The notes beneath the pieces were generated by a model that had not been told where the DNA came from, did no database searches, and saw only the letters and a list, made by a program, of their open reading frames with translations. From Reticulitermes speratus (Eukaryota; Arthropoda; Insecta; Blattodea; Rhinotermitidae), in the NCBI GenBank assembly GCA_021186555.1, contig JAJKFL010000010.1:8290585-8354584 (forward strand): a stretch of DNA of 64,000 nucleotides, written 5' to 3'. The translations under genes and the position numbers were made by a program. How positions within the stretch are numbered: the stretch's first letter is position 1; the number at the start of each line of letters is the position of its first letter. This document shows positions 49,826-60,797 of this stretch, in pieces.

Positions 49826-52000
49826 AATAGTAGTATTTGTACAGCACACTATGGCCAGACAAATCCATGCAACATGCCCTGGCTCGTTTCCCTCCTCCTC
49901 CATCTGTGCTGTCCAGTAGATGGATGCTAGCTCCTCATGCTTTTCGAGGGTTTGTGCTCTCGTGTGTGCAAGGGCTGCACACACGTGAAGACACTATATG
50001 CCTGTCCTGCCACTATTACATACAGGGCATTGATCTGTGAACAAGTTAGTCACGACCCTCTTCATTATTTTGTTAGCATCTTGCAGATAATTTGGCACAC
50101 ATGGTAACCATAAAGCAGGAGCTTAAAAACAGGAGACCAACCTTCGTTCACCTTCCTTTTCCTTTACCTGACATAATGCACTCTGTCACTACAGAAAAGA
50201 AAATACTAGGAAGTCATGGTCCAGCTGTCAAAAATTATAGATGACAGCTAAACACAGATAATTCTTACATTGCAAAAGTTTTGTTAATCTTCCACATACA
50301 GATGGCTTGGCATCTATCACCCTCACCAATGGGAAGGTTTGGTCAAGCAGTGGCACATGGCACTCTTGACTGAACAATAAAAAATAATTAACTTTTGGGT
50401 AAGCATCATCAACCCTGAAACAACCCTAAAACTTGGCTTGCTGACACTCTGACTTGTATCTTATGTCTTCATCTGACTGGAAATAAATTTGCATCCTCCT
50501 CCACCTTATTTTGAATGCAGAAAATTTAATAGCTAAATTCATTGTGATTACACACAAGCCAGTTTAGGAACAACCTGATATTTAACAAAGTGTAAATATA
50601 TACAATCTGTCAGCAGCCAGTGTTCTGTCATAAATTCAGTGTATAAATTTGTGAAATGTAAATTTGTAGCATAGCAAACTGACAAACACTTAGCACCACA
50701 CCATCACAGTTGCTACATTAAAACACTTCATTCTATAGTCTACCACCAAGGAAATGATCACTGCTAGGAATGCAACAGATGTGCATGCACAAGGTTTCGT
50801 GACAAATGACATGTTGCTACTACCCATCCTGAAAGCATTCGCTCGCTACACGCTACTCGAAATGCTTGATGTTTTCAGTCTGCGTGCAGCAGTAGAACTG
50901 TCTGTCGCTCCCACGAACAGTCCTCTAGTCCTCCCTATAGTCAACATCTCCCGCACCGCACCAGATGCCCACCCCAGCAGGATAATCTCCTCCTCTGCCA
51001 TCTATATATATGCTCTACATGTGCTTATCTGTCATCACTCCTATTGACTGCATACTCATACTCCTTGAGAAGACCTCATGACCCCACTGACCCCTTGCCA
51101 GAATCTAGCCAAGCTACATGTTTCCTACCTTATTTTTCTTTTATCACAATAGTTATGGCAAGTAACCCCAAAACATGTGACTCTACTTAGGAACTACAGC
51201 TGTGACAAGATCTGTGAATCACCAGCTATAGTACTGTTGTATGATGGTTATCTACATTTATTATATAACTGATATTAATTTAACCCTTTTGTGTGTTTGA
51301 CACATCAGAATATAACAATGCCCCCTGCTAAACTTCTTGTACTTAACACAAGGTAACTGAACTTGTATTATCAGGACACAGTAATTTAACACAGTGGCAG
51401 AAGGTAAAATTGTTTTTAGGTCATGACCTAAGGACGGTGTAAATCCTTTGTACTGTGCATTTAATACTATAAGGCACTCTCTTCCTTTAACATTTGCAGT
51501 GTCTTAAAATTGCAATGCATGTTACTGACTAACATTCACAACTGATGCACTGGAGATATTTTTTAGTCAACAACAATAATACTGTACAAGTAATTCAATT
51601 AACTTTTACAAAATAACATTAAAAATGGACGGAACAAACAACACATACTTCCAGCCTTTCAACAGAGATACTGGATGTCTGTTGATGTAATACGAAAATC
51701 CACTTTCAGGCACAACACAATTACTGCAACTGCTTGGCAGTGGCACATGACTGAATATTACAAAGGACTTGATCTTTCATTTAGTTACAAACACGGACAT
51801 AAGTTTAATGACTTGCTGCACCAGTGTCTTTTTCTCTGTACTGTTAAGACAAATCTTCCAGTTTTGCAGTCATAAAACAATCAATGACCACTAAATTCAA
51901 AATAATTTTTTGGAACATACATTATTTTGGCAAATACAATTGTGAATTTGCCAATCAAACTGTCTGTCCTGATTTTCTGTAAAATGAAGCCGGACTAATA
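49826..52000. other. No supported gene
   Basis: Unique-looking sequence. A 97-residue open frame at 50754-51047 is somewhat GC-rich but has no recognised domain or splice context. Confidence 0.35.
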
Positions 52001-52008
52001 TGAAAAAC

Positions 52009-52229
52009 CAGTGGTGTAGCCAGGTTTCTTGGCACATGGGGCAAGTAATCACAATGGCCGCCTCGTAACAAATTATGAATTTAAAAAATCACAATCATTT
52101 ATTGAAATTTCTTTCATGTAGCTTAATAACCAAAAATCTGTTGAGTGCAGAATATTGATATTTTTTTCGCTTGAAATATAAAATTTACTGCTCCTTGGAC
52201 TCTTGCCACCGCCCCCAGCTACGCCAGTG
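52009..52229. mobile_element. hAT-type MITE
   Basis: The ends CAGTGGTGTAGCCAGG and (inverted) CACTGGCGTAGCTGGGG are flanked by TGAAAAAC and TGTAAAAT, an 8-bp duplication with two mismatches. 221 bp, no coding content. Confidence 0.75.
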
Positions 52230-52234
52230 TGTAA

Positions 52235-54275
52235 AATGATCCATTTTAAACTCAGAGTGTTAGGAAACACACAAGCAGTGTGATAATCATTAGGGAAGTC
52301 TTATATGTAGCTCTTAATGGCTTCAATATTCCTTCCTAAACTGTACCCCCATATTTGAACATATGCACACCCTGATGTACAAGATCTGGAAGATGCAATG
52401 ACTTGCAGTTCCACCCTTGTACACAGTTTTTGGACCATAGCACCATGCAGAACGGAATAAATCATTTGACAGAAATTACTGCCTCAATCTTCAAGGCAAG
52501 AACAAAGGTACTTGAATTACCCTGAAACATTATTAGTTCCCACCAGTGCTATAAGCCAAATATGCCTTTTTTTATAACTACGTGTTCATGAAAATTGTTT
52601 GCGTTTTGTTGAGCAAGATGTGGATGAAACAGGTTAGTTAACTGAAATGGAATGGTATCAGTTGGGACTGAGCTCTAGGGCTCTCGTTTCCCATTAATTT
52701 CCCCAGTTTCTAGGGCTGCAAATCTTGAGTCCCTAAGTATAACTAAAGCTCTCTTATGAACAAACAAACCCGTACAATGAAGAAACATACAAAATTGCAA
52801 AATTTGTAATACAGGCACACTGAATACTGGCAATGATATGTAAATATTTTATGTAGTCTTCCCTTTTTCCTTCCATCAAACTGTTCTTCTGGCATGTTAT
52901 GATAAGAATGTACCTCAGCTGTAAAATGCCTTCCACAGCTCATAACATATTCTGAACTGCATACAGTTTCTGTTGTTATAACACATTTAAAACTCCTGTA
53001 TCTGTGATTTCCAAACCCTTATTCAGTTCAGTCCAATTTTTGTTGCATACAAGATAAGGGGAATAAAATACATCAGCACTAACATAAATGCACTTTAGGG
53101 ATTACTGAGTGTACAGCAAATTACACAAGCTAAAAATACAAACACGAGAAGCAAAGCTGTTAATGGTTACACCAGTATATATATATGATCCACAAAGACA
53201 ACATTTGATCCGCTTTGACAGAATGAAAAGTGACAAAGCAGCCCAACGGACAGCAAAGACAGCTGTAAGGAGCACTTAAGAGAGGATACAAGAGACGGGA
53301 GGTGACTGTAAAGAGGCGACCCACCCTCATGAACCTGCTGACGGATGACGATGATGATGCAGAAAATGTACCAGCACACACATTGTTAATCGCTTGTCTG
53401 AATGAAGTCCCTGTACACTAAAATGACAACCTTGGCAAGACAGAAGAAAACAGACTTTTCAATGTGAAGATGTAACAGCAGTCAGTATAACACAAATTCA
53501 AAATATATATTGCATGTATGTATACTATGGCACTTGTCCATCCTGTTGTCCTTAGTCCCAATATTCTGTCAAAACCTGCGCAGGATGTCTGTTGTTTAGG
53601 TCTGTCCCTATTAATGAAGGATTAGTGCACAGTTTTGTTATGGGCATTATTAAATGTGAAACCTGAACTGTACGAATGTTTAAAGCTTCTGAGAAAATGT
53701 CTGCTTGAAGGTAAATGTACATTAGGGTGCCAGAACGTCCCGTAATAATTACTCTGCTTTGAAAAAATTACAAATGCAACAATAACTACAAAATTATGCA
53801 TTTTCTTAACGATCTGAATTCCAATCCACCTCACACTCTTGTGACTCTGTGATGTTTAATAGAGATAAAATCTGAACAGTCTTCAGAAATACTGCAGGTT
53901 GTTGCCACTACTCACAGCAATAATTCTGAATTCAAAGACCGTACGAATGAATAGCAAAGTGTGGCAACAAAGCTATTTCATGAACTGTGTCACCATCATC
54001 AGTTCCATATTTTTCATCAATCTCACAAATGTGTCGACTACAATAACTTGACTGCGACGTGAAAAATAAAAACAGCATATGTCAGCGCTTGACCAAGTCA
54101 TCATGGGTTTATATTTGGGCTTGTCAATTCTTGCTTTCAAAAGCTCAACCACAGTCAATATATGAGATCAACGTTTCTACTACTTATGCAGCTTTATGCT
54201 TTCTCATTATGTCTAGTAACTGTAGTATTGAAATATCTGGCTTATAACTGTTCAACTTCTGTTTCTGTCTCTCTA
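52235..54275. other. No supported gene
   Basis: AT-rich. Small features only: a TA run near 53177 and a GATGACGATGATGATGCAG run near 53342. No exon is supported. Confidence 0.35.
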
Positions 54276-54281
54276 CTGCAG

Positions 54282-54368
54282 AAAAAAGTGTCCAAGTTCT
54301 GTAATTTAACATCGATTTCCCTGGATGCCAGAGACAGAAAATATTTCACAATGGAAGGAGATCTTTGT
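54282..54368 (+). other. Possible unassigned exon (low confidence)
   Basis: A good acceptor (CTGTCTCTCTACTGCAG) precedes 29 open codons (KKVSKFCNLTSISLDARDRK, YFTMEGDLC), followed by a GTATGT donor. No family was recognised and no in-phase partner could be confirmed. It may be chance. Confidence 0.2.
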
Positions 54369-54554
54369 GTATGTTCCCCACATATCACACTCTCTTTGCA
54401 CTGAGCCCTGCCACTTTATGCACAGGTGTGTAACTATTTCCACACGATGCATCTATTCATAAATAATTGACACCAATTCTCAGTAATGCTTGTAACTTCT
54501 TACTGATACTCTTTAATAAATTGTCTCTAAGCATTTGTACTAGCGCAACTGCTG

Positions 54555-54845
54555 ACAACCAAGACTAGCCCTAGGTGTTTGTGTGAAGTCCCAGGACAAA
54601 CAAGGAATAATTGGTTTGATACCCAACAATGGCAAGAGAATTGTCTGTTCTGCAAAGCATCCAGAATGACTCTGGGCCCACCCAGCCTCCTATTCAATGG
54701 GTACCAGGGGTTCTTTCAGGGGTAAAGCAGACTGGGCATGAAGCTGGCCATTCAGCTGCCAAGGTTAAGAATGACAGGAGTTATACCTCTACTCCCCCCA
54801 TATGCAACAATGGCATGGACAGGGAAAATTTTACCTTTACCAGCT
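54555..54845 (+). mobile_element. SINE family B copy
   Basis: Has GGGCCCACCCAGCCTCCTAT, TCAATGGGTACCAGGGGTTC and a tail ending GGAAAATTTTACCTTTACC. The head is degenerate (TTGGTTTGATACCCAACA in place of the B box). Confidence 0.75.
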
Positions 54846-55722
54846 GGTACAGGGCCTAATATTCACATGTTCAATAACACACAGCCATCAGTGCTGCTCC
54901 AACACTGTAATTTACTTTCCATAACTTCTTGCTACAAACACTTCTGAAATATCTTGGTAACGGACACATTCCACTTACTGCTGATACCTTGGCACGGACG
55001 TGCCAGCTTTCTTGGGGTATATTTGTCTTGCATTCATTATTTTTAATCCGGAAAGACTCGGAACAGAACCGTTAAGACATGAAGTATCCACAAAATACTA
55101 TACACTATGGCTGCATTTTGAAACTTGGACATCTTGTGAATTTTGAAACTGAACTATACTAGCTTTGTAACATGATCTCATGCCCACACATTTATACCAA
55201 GGTAAAAAAGAGACGTGCAATCCATCTCTGTGCAAATGGGTGTGCCAACTTTCATCAGCATTTTTATTAAATTTCCTTAAACTACACACAAATTTAAAAT
55301 ATTCCTTGCCATGACAAAGTGTCCAATTATCACCACAACCTATGGCCAGCCCTGCTGTCAGTCAGTGCCATAAAATCTGAGTTCATTCCATTAAATTAGC
55401 TGCCTAACAAGCTGCCTGGCTAGAGTGGACTTCAGTCCCACAACTTACTAATAGTTCCCATATGCCACCTTAAGAAGTGCCTGCATCAAGAACACCGTCA
55501 TTAAATTCAGATATAAAAATACACTTAGCAGTCATCTGAAATAAATAAGTTCATTACAGATCAGAGGATAGATACCAGTAATGAGCCAAAACAAGCATTA
55601 CTGATCTTCACATCATGGCAAAAGAAGCATTACAGGAATGTCAGACTTAATGTTTTTATGTGTGCAAATGACCCAGGCGTCTCCCCCCCAATGCATGTAA
55701 CTCTGTTTCACTTATCTGTTTG

Positions 55723-56077
55723 CTAAACTTCAGTTTGTGGTACCCCCGTCTCATCTACTCTCGTCTTCGGCTTTCTAACAGCTGGAATTGGTGTTGGTTG
55801 CTTCCGTTTTTCACCTGTAGGGGAACTGGTGGTCAAATTTGATGCATCCTTAAGTGAGGCAGAACTACCTGTTATCTGGAGAGATGGTGTACTGGCAGTC
55901 TTGCGAGGATCAAAACTGTTTTGGGGTTTATGGGGTTTCACCTGGCTTAATTTTGATGAGGGAGGTGGTACGTCACGATACTCGATAGTTGCCGAGTGAT
56001 TGTCAATTCCGTCTCCAGGCTCTCCAATGTCGTCTCGCAGACCAATGACGTCTCCATTGTAATACCGATCAGATTGT
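55723..56077 (-). CDS. Last coding exon of the membrane protein (cytoplasmic tail)
   Basis: The acceptor (minus) is GCTTCAATTTTCTTTTCAG. It is open for 117 codons to TAG at 55725-55723. Composition is that of a disordered tail: serine/threonine-rich with basic KRK and KPK clusters, and PQTEV at the end. The 3' UTR continues left; a possible AATAAA (plus-strand TTTATT) lies near 55263. Confidence 0.75.
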
Positions 56078-59000
56078 CTGAAAAGAAAATTGAAGCAGTA
56101 ACATGATCAAGTGTCGACCTCGGTGGACAAGTGGTTAGCGTGCTCGCCACTGGACCCAAGGTTCGCGGGTTCGATCCGACCGAGGTCGATGGATTTTTAA
56201 GGGTGATAAAAATCCGAGCACCACTTCCTTCGGAGGGGAAGTAAAGCCGTCGGTCCGATGAAGTAGATTTACGGCATGTAAAAGAACCTTCGGGCATGAA
56301 GAAGAACCAGTAGTGTCCGTAAGCGAAATTCAAAGCGGCCATTTCTCACCCAAGTCTCCTGACTGCCTGCCAGATGGCTCTGGCGGTCACATCAGGATTG
56401 AGTTGAACAGCGCGGCCAGTCGGCTGGTCTCCGAACTGCCACAAATGCGCAGACCACGTAACCTCGGAAAGAGGGGGCCCAGGCCCATATAGGGCTGTTG
56501 AGCCATGGTTATATTATTATTATTATTATTATAACATGATCAAGTGGGAAGGTGTGTTCACGCTGTGACAGGTACACTTTTGTGAGTTTTGTGGTTTTTG
56601 CATTGGTGTAAGTGAGGACTCAGGTCTTCTGGTATGTGACATTGCACTGTTGGGCAAGTGGCTCCCAATGTTTTGAAGGAACGCACTGCCTTCAATCTCA
56701 AGGGTCAGGTGGACAACTTTGTTTAAATTAAGAAACATTTAAACATGACTGTTTACCAAAACTTTTCTGGTGTTCTTTACGAAGTAAAAAAAAAAAGCTT
56801 TATGCAGAGACCCCATCCGTCTGTGACCTAGTGTGAGTGGTTACACCAATGTCAGATTTTTATTGAATTCAGTATAGTTCTTTACAAAATGTGAAGAGAG
56901 TGAGGCATGTGAAAACACGCTTAGTGAGTCATCCTTTACTTAAGGGCATAAACAAACTTCTATCTGTACTTTCAACATCTGCCTGATTTGGGTGAAATTT
57001 ACGAGTAGTACGAGATCTGCACATAATGCTGTAGAGCAGTGGTTCCCAAACTTTTTCAGTCCACCGCCCCCTTGGTTCCATAAACACACCCACAGCACCC
57101 CCCCCCCCCCCCACCTTTTTTAAAAAACATAAATGCGCTTTTGTTTCCACTTTTATTTTATATTTAAAAAATTGTTTAAATAAAATTATGAGTTAAATTT
57201 AATGTTTTGTGTGTCAATTAATAAATTAAAATTTATTATACTTTTTATGATTAACAATAAATCATCTAGCAATAGTTTATTAAAAAAATAATATGTGCTT
57301 GAATAAGATTCATAAATTACAATACTAAGAAATTTAGTTCATTTTTTATTTCTAACACAAAAATTACTTTATTTGAATTTTATTATAAAAACAAATGCAC
57401 TACTTCTCTATTAGCGCCCCCGTGATAATAACAGCGCTCCCTTCCACCTCTCGTACCTATTAGCGCCCACCTCGGTAATCCAACCGCCCCCCCTGGGCAG
57501 TACCGCCCACTTTGGGAACCACTGCTGTAGAGCATTTGTGAGTCATGAAAATTGATGCATTGACAGTCATACTTTTCTTATGGACATAAATTAAATTTCA
57601 TTCACACATGTACCATAAAAATGTATGACTTTTTAAAGTAAAGAATTCCATTGTAAATTCTGTATTACTACATCATGGAGTATACTATACCATTTGCAGT
57701 CTTGTTATCAGGTCCAACTAAGTATGAACCTTTCCTTCCATTACACCTGATGACCAAAAACAGGGCCAGTTTAAAAAATTGTGTTTGAAAACCCCAAGAT
57801 GATGGACAGTGTCCAAGTAACACATCAAGGTCACAAACATTTCAGACTTTACCTATGAAACATTCATGTACATCAGGAGGGATGCCTAAGGCTTGTTAGA
57901 AAATAAAGGGGCCCAGCCCGTGGGGGGGGGAGGGTGTTGGAATGATCATGAAATTTCAAATTCATCCCTAAAGATGGCATAGATGATGCTGGACTGTGTA
58001 GGGTGACTGTGAACATATAATTATAGTGAATTTTAAATACTGTTGTATTTGATGGCTTTTAGTACTGATGTATCGAGCAAATCACGTTCATATGTCTTCA
58101 CAACTTACACTATGAAGACAACTATCAGTAAAATCACAGTCCCGTTAGCACTCAATTACTAATTCATTTTCTGGGCTCTCCTGTAACCGGGGAGAAGATA
58201 CAGATAACTGGCTGACATTTTCTTCTTTAGACAGAGTCTGTGTGAGAGAATTTAGCTAGTTATCCACAAGTTTTATTGTATCCACACACTACTGGCCTCC
58301 GTAACAAGTAAGGCAGAACAGAAGTATTGTCACCTTTTTTTTTTGCAAATGACTTTGGCAAGGTGTGTAGCAATATGATGACACCAAAGGAAACGGACAC
58401 AGTTTTAACTGTCTGACACAGATGAAACTTTTCACTGGAACTGTTAAACGAAGGAATCCTATAAAATATAATTTTAAAACCATATTTCATTTGATAAATA
58501 TCATACATTTACAGCAACATGTGTGACTTGTGTCAGTCACTTCCCATAATACATTATCCATTCTGCTGCACAATAAATTTTGGACTCTGAAGGTTTATTA
58601 TCATCAATTTCTGGTTGACATGACTCTGTATCAGCTACTTAGGTTACATAGTAATTCTCAAAGAGCTACAGGACCAGTTAATAAAAAAAATCCTCAGTCA
58701 CGATAACCTATGACCTCTCAAGTATGGAGGTGGAGTGCCAACCTCTTAACACGCTCACTGCTGGGCATTTAAATCCCCGACAGTGTTAAATTGCCAGCGA
58801 GTTTTTGAATGTTAAAAAACTAGTGCGTCATCTGATAAATTATAAAATATAATTATATATAAAATTATATATAAAATGCATTTATTTTTTGCAGTTGTCA
58901 GCTAGGGATTAATAAAGATGTAAAATATGTTTCCTGAAAGAACTTATTGTGTGCGTGGCCTATTTAAGGCAAAAGAGCGGAGTAAATTTTGGATAGACTA

Positions 59001-60753
59001 AAGTCGACGCTGGCAATTTAAAACGTAAATACTTAAATCGACCATGGTCAACTTTGGCAGTGAATGTGTTAATCACAGCATCCGGCACCATACTAAATTG
59101 TCACAGGCTCTTGACGTGTGACTATTACTGTATGTCCTGTATATATAACACACTACATGCATCCCACAATTAGCAAGGTATTTTTGCAGATTTAACAGCC
59201 TACAATTCTTTCTGGTGTTAAAGATGCAGGATGATGTTTTGGGGACATTTTTCAGAAAAAAAAATGCATCTTATGAGGTACTTATGGTACTTCGGACAGC
59301 ATGCATTACAATAAAATCAGTCAGTAGCACATTCAAGACCCCCTCTGAATTTCTTAAACACAGCCAAAGCAGCAATAAGAATAGCAGTTATTTTGCAGTG
59401 CATGTTACACCATGGTTTAGCAAGCAGAGGTGATAAAAAGGATAAGGCATAATCATTTGTCACTCATGTCATTAAATCCAAAATCCAAGTTCATTCTTTT
59501 ATATTTCTACATATTGATGGTAGTTTCACTTTTTAGTGTGGGTATACATATATCTGCACCCAGCATATTGACTAGGTGTACCTCTTAACAACTTCATCAC
59601 ACTTTCATTGTTTTTCAGGGTATGTTGCCGGGTCTTCACACTTACAAGAGCCAGAAATGTCTACAAAACTGCTAGAAATGTAATTCATGACTGGTAAGTT
59701 TCAGAAAATGTTAAAAGCTGTGTTACGTACATCACGTCATGTCATCAGACTGCAGGACAAAATACAAATCAAAACTGTATTCTAGAGGCAATTTGAAGCA
59801 GATTCATTTCTGAATCATTTGTTTCCCATTTCCCATCTGAAACTTAAAGATTAAAGGAGAATTTTAGTTACTGTTTGTACAAATGTGAAACTTAATCTCA
59901 CCCCTGGGGAAGAATATAGACAGAAAGTGTCCAAGAACAAAGCACTGAGAACATGGGTAACCAAGAGAAGAAGTGACAGGAGAATGGAGAAAACTACATG
60001 ATGAAGAGCTTCATAAATTGTATGTAGTCTTTCTAAATACTATGAGGGTGATCAAACCGGGATGATGAGATGGATGGAACACACAGCATGCAAGGACGAG
60101 ATGAGAAACGTATAAAAAACTTGGTCAGAGAAATATGTGGTGTAAAGGAAACTCTTGGGGGGATAACATCAAAATGGAGGCTCAGGAAATGTAACACGAA
60201 AACAGATATAGACAGCAACAGCACGTTCTTGTCAACATGGTAATAGACATTTTATATGACCTTCACTGTGCATTTTAATCTCACTGTATATTAAACCAAC
60301 AAAATGCACCTTCACTATCAAATTTTAATAGTAATATATAACTTTCCCTACGCAGACCAAAACATATGTAGGGAAAGTTATATATTACTATTAAAATTTG
60401 ATAGCGAAGGTGCATTTCAATGGCTGACTATACAGTGATGGTAACAGACATTTGGGTTTCATAGAAGACAGGAAATTTGTTGACCAACTAAGTGACTGTT
60501 AGCTTTTCAAGAAGGTCTCTCATCTGTAGAATTACACACATAAAGCAAACTGTATAACATGAGAACAGAAAAACGGATGACGACGAGAGGTAGGAGGAGT
60601 ATAAAGAGCAGAGACTGTGTTTCTACGCAACATTAAGAGATCCGAAACAAGAAAATGACACAAAGGTAGAAACACTGCAAGAAAAGATGGTGAAATTAAG
60701 AATACAAAGGCAGAGACATGTATTATGAACGGGGAAGAAGAAAAGGAAAGGAG

Positions 60754-60797
<44 letters not shown>

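Noticed and set aside
59619-59694. Exon with acceptor TGTTTTTCAG and donor GTAAGT on the plus strand
   Set aside because: Different frames give different endings and none joins convincingly to 54282-54368. It lies inside the opposite-strand intron without recognised homology.
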